Positions 1-11,700 of a stretch of DNA of 64,000 bases are shown one piece after another. The DNA lies in the NCBI GenBank assembly GCA_035771175.1, contig CM069607.1, positions 21,832,001-21,896,000 of the forward strand, written 5' to 3'. How positions within the stretch are numbered: position 1 is the first letter of the stretch; each line of letters starts with the position of its first letter. Below the pieces are notes generated by a model. That model was not told the DNA's origin. It searched no databases and saw only the letters and a program-made list of their open reading frames with translations. The position numbers and the translations under genes are program-made. The stretch is from Paratinospora sagittata. Lineage: Eukaryota > Streptophyta > Magnoliopsida > Ranunculales > Menispermaceae.

Positions 1-1170
1 ACTCTCTAAATTGCAAAGTCTTCAAAATCACTTGGATTAAAGTATTTGATTTTGACAAAATATTTTTCGAAAGGTTTTAATCATAATTTCAATGAGTTTT
101 GAATGATTTAAAAGGTTTTTGAGACAATGGAATGGTTCTTAAGTGTTAAAATATTAATTTTTCTAAAATCGAGCTATCCAACACTTTGCCAAAATTTTTT
201 AAACAGCAATAGCGCACTATCAGTGTTGATAGCACGCTGATAGGGTTCAACAATAAAAAATCTATTTTTCTTGAAAATTGCCTATAGCTCGCTATCCCTT
301 TTGATAACTAGCTATAAAGAGCAGTCGCCGTGATCTTTCGATTTTTAGTAAATTGGGCAATAGCGTGCTATAGGCCTTGATTGCACGCTATCGGAAAGTC
401 CGAAAAACATGAGCTCTCGGGTTTTTGTATGTCGACCTGCAATAGTCCGCTATCCATCATTAGAAAGTATGATACACAACCCAATAGCATCCTATCCATG
501 TCTGAGTTAGAAATCTCACATATCTAACGAGAAAAAATGGGCCCTATCCCTTGCTCGATTTTTCTATTTCTTGCACAGTTTTGACAGGGAATCGTAACTA
601 AAATATTCTCCGCTAACACCTGGAATATTCCCATTGTGTCGCACGGGCAAAACAACTTTAGATTAAAACATTGTTTTGAATTCAAATCATTTCCTACTCT
701 CTTGCTCTTTAACCTGCAACTGCTAATTTAATAAAACACTCATTCTCTAATTTTCAAAGATACAACACACGATTTTTGCAAGTGAGATTGAGCTTTCCAA
801 AGAGTATGTCAAAAGAAGAAAGTCTTGATTCTTGCATTGCCAATAAAGGTTTCGACCTGAATCAAAATTGCAAACTGTCTTGAAGATAACCTCATTGTTT
901 AGCAAATTCTTCATTTGATCCCTTTTGTGCTGAGATTTTTAGAAGCTATCCATCATTTTAAAGTGTAGGTATATGAAGTGTTCTCAGTAAGAGAACACAT
1001 CACCTATATTCTTTCTCCGAGTGCTACAACTAATCATCAAGAACACATCAAACAATAGCTATCAAAGTCTACAAAGATCTGGCTCTAAGAACGAAGACAT
1101 ATCTCAACGCTAATGCAATAGTTTGATCTTAGGTGAGTAGGGTAACCTCTCGATCAATCTCAACACGAAA
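1..1170 (+). repeat. Satellite monomer 1
   Basis: Full-length copy (1,170 bp) at the window edge. Its first 536 bp match the first 536 bp of monomer 3 without a difference that I can see, while the remainder differs at many positions. This makes it a mosaic copy. Private variants in the shared part include AACAGCAATAGCG and GGTTCAACAATAAAA. Confidence 0.95.
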
Positions 1171-2047
1171 ACTCTCTAAATTGCAAAGTCTTCAAAATCA
1201 CTTGGATTAAAGTATTTGATTTAGTAAAATGGGCAATGGCGTGCTATAGGCCTTGATTGCACGCTATCGAAAAGTCCTAAAAACACGAGCTCTCGGGTTT
1301 GTACATATCAACCTGCAATAGTCCGCTATCCGTCATTAGAGAGCATGATACACAACCCAATAGCATGTTATCCACGTCTGACAAACAAATCTCACATATC
1401 TAACGAGAAAAAGGTGGGCCCTTTCCCTTGCTCGATTTTTCTATTCCTCGCACAGTTTTGATTGGGAATCGTAACTGAAACATTCTCCAGTAACACCTGG
1501 ATGATTCCCATTGTGTCGCACGGGCAAAACAACTTTAGATTAAAACAATGCTTTGAATTCAAATCATTTCCAACTCTCTTGCTTTTTAACCTGCAACTGC
1601 TAATTTAAGAAAACACTCATTCTCCAATTTTCAAAGATACAACACACGATTTTTGCAAGTGAGATTGAGCTTTCCAAAGAGTATGTCAAAAGAAGAAAGT
1701 CATGATTCTTGCATTGCCAGTAAAGGTTTCGACCTGAATCAAAATTGCAAACTGTCTTGAAGATAACCTCATTGTTTAGCAAGTTCTTCATTTTATCCCC
1801 TTTGTGCTGAGATTTTTAGAAGCTATCCATCGTTTTAAACTGTAGGTATATGAAGTGTTCTCAGTAAGAGAACACATCACCTATATTCTTTCTCCGAGTG
1901 CTACAACTAATTATCAAGGACACATCAAACAATAGCTATCAAAGTCTACAAAGATCAGGCTCTAAGAACGAAGACATATCTCAATGCAAATGCATTAGTT
2001 TGATCTTAGGTGTGTAGGGTGACCTCTCGATCAATCTCAGCACGAAA
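1171..2047 (+). repeat. Short satellite monomer 2 (293-bp deletion)
   Basis: This copy is 877 bp. Near 1219 the leader (GTATTTGATTT) runs directly into AGTAAAATGGGCAATGGC, losing the AT-rich leader and the first two subrepeats. The two parent sites, TTTGATTTTGAC and TCGATTTTTAGT, share GATTT, so deletion at microhomology is likely. Monomer 8 carries the same junction. Confidence 0.95.
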
Positions 2048-4393
2048 ACTCTCTAAATTGCAAAGTCTTCAAAATCACTTGGATTAAAGTATTTGATTTT
2101 GACAAAATATTTTTCGAAAGGTTTTAATCATAATTTCAATGAGTTTTGAATGATTTAAAAGGTTTTTGAGACAATGGAATGGTTCTTAAGTGTTAAAATA
2201 TTAATTTTTCTAAAATCGAGCTATCCAACACTTTGCCAAAATTTTTTAAACAGCAATAGCGCACTATCAGTGTTGATAGCACGCTGATAGGGTTCAACAA
2301 TAAAAAATCTATTTTTCTTGAAAATTGCCTATAGCTCGCTATCCCTTTTGATAACTAGCTATAAAGAGCAGTCGCCGTGATCTTTCGATTTTTAGTAAAT
2401 TGGGCAATAGCGTGCTATAGGCCTTGATTGCACGCTATCGGAAAGTCCGAAAAACATGAGCTCTCGGGTTTTTGTATGTCGACCTGCAATAGTCCGCTAT
2501 CCATCATTAGAAAGTATGATACACAACCCAATAGCATCCTATCCATGTCTGAGTTAGAAATCTCACATATCTAACGAGAAAAACGTGGGCACTTTCCCTT
2601 GCTCGATTTTTCTATTCCTTTCACAGTTTTTACTGGGAATCGTAACTAAAACATTCTCCGCAAACACCTGGATGATTCCCATTATGTCGCACGGGCAAAA
2701 CAACTTTAGATTAAAATAATGTTTTGAATTCAAATCATTTCCTACTCTCTTGCTCTTTAACCTGCAACTGCTAATTTAATAAAACACTTATTCTCTAATT
2801 TTCAAAGATACAACACACGATTTTTGCAACTGAGATTGAGCTTTCCAAAGAATATGTCAAAAGAAGAAAGTCGTGATTCTTGCATTGCCAATAAACGCTT
2901 CGACCTGAATCAAAATTGCAAACTGTCTTGAAGATAACCTCATTGTTTAGCAAGTTCTTCTTTTTATCCCTTTTGTGCTGAGATTTTCAGAAGCTATCCA
3001 TCGTTTTAAACTGTAGGTATACGAACTGTTCTCAGTAAGAGAACACATCACCTATATTCTTTCTCCGAGTGCTACAACTAATCATCAAGAACACATCAAA
3101 CAATAGCTATCAAAGTCTACAAAGATCAGGCTCTAAGAACAAAGACATATCTCAATGCTAATGCATTAGTTTGATCTTAGGTGTGTAGGGTGACCTCTCG
3201 ATCAATCTCAGCACGAAAACTCTCTAAATTGCAAAGTCTTCAAAATCGCTTGGATTAAAGTATTTGATTTTGAGGAAATACTTTTCGAAAGGTTTTAATC
3301 ATAATTTCAATGAGTTTTGAATGATTTAAAAGTGTTTTGAGACAATGGAATGGTTCTTAAGTGTTAAAATATTAATTTTTCCAAAATCGGGCTATCCAAC
3401 ACTTTGCCAAAATTTTTCAAACGGCAATAGCGCACTCACTATCAGTGTTGATAGCACGCTGATAGGGTTGAATAATAAAAAATCTATTTTACTTGAAAAT
3501 TGCCTATAGCGCTCTCTCCCTTTTGATAACTCGCTATAGAAAGCAGTCGCCGTGATCTTTCAATTTTTAGTAAAATGGGCAATAGCGTGTTATAGGCCTT
3601 GATTGCACGCTATCAGAAAGTCCGAAAAACACGAGTTCTCTGGTTTTTGTATGTCGACCTGCAATAGTCCGCTATCCGTCATTAGAAAGCATGATACACA
3701 ACCCAATAGCATGCTATCCATGTCTGAGTTTGGAATCTCACATATCTAACGAGAAAAATGAGGGCCCTATCCCTTGCTCGATTTTTCTATTCCCTGCACA
3801 GTTTTGACTGGGAATCGTAACTAAAACATTCTCCGCTAACACCTGGATGATTACCATTGTGTCGCACGTGCAAAACAACTTTAGATTAAAACATTGTTTT
3901 GAATTCAAATCATTTCCTACTCTCTTGCTCTTTAACCTGCAACTGCTAATTTAATAAAACACTCATTCTCTAATTTTCAAAGATACAACACACGATTTTA
4001 GCAAGTGAGATTGAGCTTTCCAAAGAGTATGTCAAAAGAAGAAAGTCGTGATTCTTGCATTGCCAATAAATGATTCGACCTGAATCAAAATTGCAAACTG
4101 TCTTGAAGATAACCTCATTGTTTGGCAAGTTCTTCATTTTATCCCTTTTGTGCTGAGATTTTCAGAAGCTATCCATCGTTTTAAACTGTAGGTATATGAA
4201 GTGTTCTCAGTAAGAGAACACATCACCTATATTCTTTCTCCGAGTGCTACAACTAATCATCAAGAACACATCAAACAATAGCTATCAAAGTCTACAAAGA
4301 TCAGGCTCTAAGAACGAAGACGTATCTCAATGCTAATGCATTAGTTTGATCTTAGGTGTGTAGAGAGACCTCTCGATCAATCTCAGCACGAAA
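2048..4393 (+). repeat. Satellite monomers 3-4
   Basis: Two full copies starting at 2048 and 3219 (1,171 and 1,175 bp). Monomer 3 shares its first half with monomer 1. Monomer 4 has a 4-bp tandem gain in its first dyad (CGCACTCACTATCAG, near 3428-3442). Its 5' part resembles monomer 7, which also has CGCTCTCCC or CTCTCTCCC in place of the usual CGCTATCCC. Confidence 0.93.
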
Positions 4394-5562
4394 ACTCTCT
4401 AAATTGCAAAGTCTTCAAAATCACTTGGATTTAATATTTGATTTTGACAAAATATTTTTCGAAAGGTTTTAATCATAATTTCAATGAGTTTTGAATGATT
4501 TAAAAATGTTTTGAGACAATGGAATGGTTCTTAAGTGTTAAACTATTAATTTTTCTAAAATTGGGCTATCCAGCACTTTCCCAAAATTTTTCAAAAGGGG
4601 ATAGCGCACTATCAGTGTTCATAGCACGCTGATAGGGCTGAATAATCAAACATCTATTTTTCTTCAAAATTGCCCACAGTGCGCGCTATCCCTTTTGATA
4701 ACTCGCTATATCTAGTAGTTGCCGTAATCCTTCAATTTTTAGTAAAATGGGCAATAGCGTGCTATAGGATTGCACGCTATCGGAAAGTCCTAAAAACACG
4801 AGCTCTCAGGTTTGTGTATATCGACCTGCAATAGTCCGCTATCCGTCATTAGAGAGCACGATACACAACCCAATAGCATGCTATCCACGTCTGAGTTAGA
4901 AATCTCACATATCTAACGAGAAAAACGTGGGCCCTTTTCCTTGCTCGATTTTTCTATTCCTCGCACAGCTTTGACTGGGAATCGTAACTGGAACACTCTC
5001 TACTAACACCTAGATGATTCCCATTGTGTCGCACGGGCAAAACAACTTTAGATTAAAATAATGTTTTGAATTCAAATCATTTCCTACTCTTTTGCTCTTT
5101 AACCTACAACTGCTAATTTAATAAAACACTCATTCTCTAATTTTCAAAGGTACAACACACACGATTTTTGCAAGTTAGACAATGCTTTCCAAAGAGTATT
5201 TCAAAAGAAGAAAGTCGTGACTCTTGCATTGCCAATAAAAGCTTCGACCTGAATCAAAATTTCAAACTGTCTTGAAGATAACCACATTGTTTAGCAAGTT
5301 CTTCATTTTATCCCTTTTGTGCTGAGATTTTCAGAAGCTACCCATCGTTTTAAACTCTAGGTATATGAAGTGTTCTCAGTAAGAGACCACATCACCTATA
5401 TTCTTTGTCCAAGTTCTGCAACTAATCATCAAGAACACATCAAACAACAGCTATCATAGTCTACAAAGATTAGGCTCTAAGAACGAAGACATATCTCAAT
5501 GCTAATGCATTAGTTTGATCTTAGGTGTGTAGGGTAACCTCTCGATCAATCTCAGCACGAAA
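4394..5562 (+). repeat. Satellite monomer 5 (near-twin of monomer 10)
   Basis: A copy of 1,169 bp. It shares many private variants with monomer 10, about 5,534 bp downstream: GGATTTAATATTTG at the start, TTCATAGCACGCTGATAG in the first dyad pair, AATCAAACATC, a shortened CTATAGGATTGCACG lacking GCCTTG, and AAGTTAGACAATGC. Blocks of the array have therefore been copied at a distance. Confidence 0.93.
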
Positions 5563-7889
5563 ACTCTCAAAAATTGCAAAGTCTTCAAAATCACTTGGAT
5601 TAAAGTATTTGATTTTGACAAAATATTTTTCGAAAGGTTTTAATCATAATTTCAATGAGTTTTGAATGATTTAAAAGTGTTTTGAGACAATGGAATAGTT
5701 CTTAAGTGTTAAAATATTAATTTTTCTAAAATCGAGCTATCCAACACTTTGCCAAAATTTTTCAAACAACAATAGCGCACTATCAGTGTTGATAGCACCC
5801 TGATAGGGTTCAATAATAAAAAATCTATTTTTCTTGAAAATTGCCTATAGCGCGCTATAACTCGCTATAGAGAGTAGTCGCCGTGATCTTTCGATTTTTA
5901 GTAAATTGGGCAATAGCGTGCTTTAGGCCTTCATTGCACGCTATCGGAAAGTCCGAAAAACACGAGCTCTCGGGTTTTGTATGTCGACCTGCAATAGTCC
6001 GCTTTCGGTCTTTAGAAAGCATGATACAGAACCCAATTGCATGCTATCCACGTCTGAGTTAGAAATCTCACATATCTAATGAGAAAAACGTGGGCCCTTT
6101 CCCTTGCTCGATTTTTCTATTCCTTGTACAGTTTTGACTGGGAATCGTGACTAAAACATTCTCCGCAAACACCTGGATGATTCCCATTATGTCGCACGGG
6201 CAAAACAACTTTAGATTAAAACAATGTTTTAAAGAGCAAATCATTTCCTACTCTCTTGCTCTTTAACCTGCAACTGCTAATTTAATAAAACACTCATTCT
6301 CTAATTTTCAAAGATACAACACACGATTTTAGCAAGTGAGATTGAGCTTTCCAAAGAGTATGTCAAAAGAAGAAAGTCGTGATTCTTGCATTGCCAATAA
6401 ATGATTCGACCTGAATCAAAATTGCAAACTGTCTTGAAGATAACCTCATTGTTTAGCAAGTTCTTCATTTTATCCCTTTTGTGCTGAGATTTTCAGAAGC
6501 TATCCATCGTTTTAAACTGTAGGTATATGAACTGTTCTCAGTAAGAGAACACATCACCTATATTCTTTCTCCGAGTGCTACAACTAATCATCAAGAACAC
6601 ATCAAACAACAGCTATCATAGTCTACAAAGATCAGGCTCTAAGAACGAAGACATATCTCAATGCTAATGCATTAGTTTGATCTTCGGTGTGTAGGGTGAC
6701 CTCTCGATCAATCTCAGCATGAAAACTCTCTAAATTGCAAAGTCTTCAAAATCACTTGGATTAAAGTATTTGATTTTGACAAAATACTTTTCGAAAGGTT
6801 TTAATCATAATTTCAATGAGTTTTGAGTGATTTAAAAGTGTTTTGAGACAATGGAATGGTTCTTAAGTGTTAAAATATTAATTTTTCTAAAATCGGGCTA
6901 TCCAACACGTTGCCAAAATTTTTCAAACGGCAATAGCGCACTATCAGTGTTGATAGCACGCTGATAGGGTTGAATAATAAAAAATATATTTTTCTTGAAA
7001 ATTGCCTATAGCGCGCTCTCCCTTTTGATAACTCGCTATAGAAAGCAGTCGCCGTGATCTTTCAATTTTTAGTAAAATGGGCAATAGCGTGCTATAGGCC
7101 TTGATTGCACGCTATCGGAAAGTCCGAAAAACACGAGCTCTCTGGTTTTTGTATGTCGACCTGCAATAGTCCGCTATCCGTCATTAGAAGCATGATACAC
7201 AACCCAATAGCTACCCACGTCTGAGTTAGGAATCTCCCATATCTAACGAGAAAAAGTGGGCCCTATCCCTTGCTCGATTTTTCTATTCCTTGCAGAGTTT
7301 TGACTGGGAATTGTAACTAAAACGTTCTCCGCTAACACCTGGACGATTCCCATTGTGTCGCACGGGCAAAACAACTTTAGATTAAAACATTGTTTTGAAT
7401 TCAAATCATTTCCTATTCTCTTGCTCTTTAACCTGCAACTGCTAATTTAATAAAACACTCATTCTCTAATTTTCAAAGATACAACACAGGATTTTTGCAA
7501 GTGAGATTGAGCTTTCCAAAGAGTATGTCAAAAGAAGAAAGTCGTGATTCTTGCATTGCCAATAAAGGTTTCGACCTGAATCAAAATTGCAAACTGTCTT
7601 GAAGATAACCTAATTGTTTAGCAAGTTCTTCATTTTATCCCTTTTGTGCTGAGATTTTTAGAAGCTATCCATCGTTTTAAACTGTAGGTATATGAAGTGT
7701 TCTCAGTAAGAGAACACATCACCTATATTCTTTCTCCGAGTGCTACAACTAATCATCAAAAACACATCAAACAATAGCTATTAACGTCTACAAAGATCAG
7801 GCTCTCAGAACGAAGACATATCTCAATGGTAATGCAATAGTTTGATCTTAGGTGAGTAGGGTAACTTCTCGATCAATCTCAACACGAAA
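5563..7889 (+). repeat. Satellite monomers 6-7
   Basis: Full copies starting at 5563 and 6725 (1,162 and 1,165 bp). Monomer 6 lost about 10 bp around CGCTATAACTCGC (near 5850), where CCCTTTTGAT normally lies. Monomer 7 lost part of the AATAGCATGCTATCC dyad (near 7205). The tail of monomer 7 (GGTGAGTAGGGTAAC) matches that of monomer 1. Confidence 0.92.
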
Positions 7890-8761
7890 ACTCTCTAAAT
7901 TGCAAAGTCTTCAAAATCACTTGGATTAAAGTATTTGATTTAGTAAAATGGGCAATGGCGTGCAATAGGCCTTGATTGCACGCTACCTAAAAGTCCTAAA
8001 AACACGAGCTCTCGGGTTTGTACATATCAACCTGCAATAGTCCGCTATCCGTCATTAGAGAGCATGATACACAACCCAATGCTATCCACGTCTGACTAAC
8101 AAATCTCACATATCTAACGAGAAAAAGGTGGGCCCCTTCCCTTGCTCGATTTTTCTATTCCTCGCACAGTTTTGATTGGGAATCGTAACTGAAACATTCT
8201 CCACTAACACCTGGATGATTCCCATTGTGTCGCACGGGCAAAACAACTTTAGATTAAAACAATGTTTTGCATTCAAATCATTTCCTAGTCTCTTGCTCTT
8301 TAACCTGCAACTGCTAATTTAATAAAACACTCATTCTCTAATTTTCAAAGATACAACACACGATTTTTGCAAGTGAGATTGAGCTTTGCAAAGAGTATGT
8401 CAAAAGAAGAAAGTCGTGATTCTTGCATTGCCAATAAACGCTTCGACCTGAATCAAAATTGCAAACTGTCTTGAAGATAACCTCATTGTTTAGCAAGTTT
8501 TTCTTTTTATCCCTTTTGTGCTGAGATTTTCAGAAGCTATCCATCGTTTTAAACTGTAGGTATATGAACTGTTCTCAATAAGAGAACACATCACCTATAT
8601 TGTTTCTCCGAGTGCTACAACTAATCATCAAGAACACATCAAACAACAGCTATCATAGTCTACAAAGATCAGGCTCTAAGAACGAAGACATATCTCAATG
8701 CTAATGCATTAGTTTGATCTTAGGTGTGTAGGGTGACCTCTCGATCAATCTCAGCACAAAA
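7890..8761 (+). repeat. Short satellite monomer 8 (same deletion as monomer 2)
   Basis: A copy of 872 bp with the GATTT/AGTAAAATGGGCAATGGC junction near 7940, identical to that of monomer 2, which lies 6.7 kb upstream. It also lacks AATAGCAT in the last dyad (CCCAATGCTATCC). The shared breakpoint and the shared preceding tail mean that both descend from one deleted copy moved as part of a larger block. Confidence 0.95.
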
Positions 8762-11700
8762 ACTCTCTAAATTGCAAAGTCTTCAAAATCACTTGGATTT
8801 AGTATTTGATTTTGACAAAATATTTTTCGAAAGGTTTTAATCATAATTTCAATGAGTTTTGAATGATTTAAAAGTGTTTTGATACAATGGAATGGTTCTT
8901 AAGTGTTAAAATATTAATTTTTCTAAAATTGGGTTATCCAACACTTTGCCAAAATTTTCCAAACGGCAATAGCGCACTATCAGTGTTGATAGCTCGCTGC
9001 TAGAGTTGAATAATAAAAAATTTATTTTTCTTCAAAATTGCCTATAGCGCGTTATCCCTTTTTATAACTCGCTATAGAGAGCAGTTGTCGTAATCTTTCG
9101 ATTTTTACTAAAATGGGCAATAGCGTGCTATAGGCCTTGATTGCACGCTATCGGAAAATCCAAAAAACACGAGCTCTTGGGTTTGTGTATGTTGACCTGC
9201 TGTAGTCCGCTATCCGTCATTAGAGAATACACAACCCAATAGCATGCTATCCACGTCTGAGTTAGAAATCTCACATATCTAACGAGAAAACGTGGGCCTT
9301 TTCCCTTCCTCGATTTTTCTATTCCTCGCACAATTTTGACTGGGAATCGTAACTAAAACATTCTCCACTAACAACTGGATGACTCCCATTGTGTAGCACG
9401 GGAAAAACAACTTTAGATCAAAACAATGTTTTGAATTCAAATCATTTCCTACTCTCTTACTCTTTAACCTGCAACTGCTAATTTAATAAAACACTCATTC
9501 TCTAATTTTCAAGGATACAACACACATGATTTTTGCAAGTCAGACTGAGCTTTCCAAAGAGTATGTCAAAAGAAGAAAGCCTTGACTCTTGCATTGCCAA
9601 GAAACGCTTCGACATGAATCAAAATCGCAAACTGTCTTCAAGATAACCTCATTGTTTAGCAAGTTCTCCATTTTATCCCTTTTGTGCTGAGATTTTTAGA
9701 AGCTATCCATCGTTTTAAACTGTAGGTATATGAAGTGTTCTCAGTAAGAGAACACATCACCTATATTCTTTCTCCGAGTGCTACAACTAATCATCAAGAA
9801 CACATCAAACAATAGCTATCAAAGTCCACAAAGATCAGGCTCTAAGAACGAAGACGTATCTCAATGCTAATGCATTAGTTTGATCTTAGGTGTGTAGAAA
9901 GACCTCTCGATCAATCTCAGCACGAAAACTCTCTAAATTGCAAAGTCTTCAAAATCACTTGGATTTAATATTTGATTTTGACAAAATATTTTTCGAAAGG
10001 TTTTAATCATAATTTCAATGAGTTTTGAATGATTTAAAAATGTTTTGAGACAATGGAATGGTTCTTAAGTGTTAAACTATTAATTTTTCTAAAATTGGGC
10101 TATCCAGCACTTTCCCAAAATTTTTCAAAAGGCGATAGCGCACTATCAGTGTTCATAGCACGCTGATAGGGCTGAATAATCAAACATCTATTTTTCTTCA
10201 AAATTGCCTAAAGTGTGCGCTATCCCTTTTGATAACTCGCTATATCTAGTAGTTGCCGTAATCTTTCAATTTTTAGTAAAATGGGCAATAGCGTGCTATA
10301 GGATTGCACGCTATCGGAAAGTCCTAAAAACACGAGCTCTCAGGTTTGTGTATATCGACCTGCAATAGTCCGCTATCCGTCATTAGAGAGCACGATACAC
10401 AACCCAATAGCATGCTATCCACGTCTGAGTTAGAAATCTCACATATCTAACGAGAAAAACGTGGGCCCTTTTCCTTGCTCGATTTTTCTATTCCTCGCAC
10501 AGCTTTGACTGGGAATCGTAACTGGAACACTCTCTACTAACCCCTAGATGATTCCCATTGTGTCGCACGGGCAAAACAACTTTAGATTAAAATAATGTTT
10601 TGAATTCAAATCATTTCCTACTCTTTTGCTCTTTAACCTACAACTGCTAATTTAATAAAACACTAATTCTCTAATTTTCAAAGGTACAACACACACGATT
10701 TTTGCAAGTTAGACAATGCTTTCCAAAGAGTATTTCAAAAGAAGAAAGTCGTGACTCTTGCATTGCCAATAAAAGCTTCGACCTGAATCAAAATTGCGAC
10801 CTGTCTTGAAGATAACCACAATGTTTAGCAAGTTCTTCATTTTATCCCTTTTGTGCTGAGATTCTCAGAAGCTATCCATCGTTTTAAACTGTAGGTATAT
10901 GAAGTGTTCTCAGTAAGAGAAAACATCACCTATATTCTTTCTCCGAGTGCTACAACTAATCATCAAGAACACATCAAACAATAGCTATCAAAGTCTACAA
11001 AGATCAGGCTCTAAGAACGAAGACATATCTCAATGCTAATGCATTGATCTTAGGTGTGTAGGGTAACCTCTCAATCAATCTCAACACGAAAACACTCTAA
11101 ATTGCAAAGTCTTCTAAATCACTTGGATTAAAGTATTTGATTTTGACAAAATATTTTTCGAAAGGTTTTAATCATAATTTCAATGAGTTTTGAATGATTT
11201 AAAAGTTTTTTGAGACAATGGAATGGTTCTTAAGTGTTAAAATATTAATTTTTCTAAAATTGGGCTATCCAGCACTTTGCAAAAAAATTTTAAAAGGCAA
11301 TAACGCACTATCAGTGTTGATAGCAAGCAGATAGGGCTGAATAATAAAAAATCTATTTTTCTTCAAAATTGCCTACAGCGCGTGCTATCCGTTTTGATAA
11401 CTCGCTATGGAGTGCAGTTGCCGTAATCTTTCAATTTTTAGTAAAATGGGCAATAGCGTGCTATAGGCCTTGATTGCACGCTATCGGAAAGTCCTAAAAA
11501 CACGAGCTCTCGGGTTTGTGTATATCGACCTGCAATAGTCCGCTATCCGTCATTAGAGAGCCTGATACACAACCCAATAGCATGCTATCCACGTCTGAGT
11601 TAGAAATCTCACATATCTAACTAGAAAAACGTGGGCCCTTTCCCTTGCTCGATTTTTCTATTCCTTGCATAGTTTTGACTGGGAATCGTAACTGAAACAT

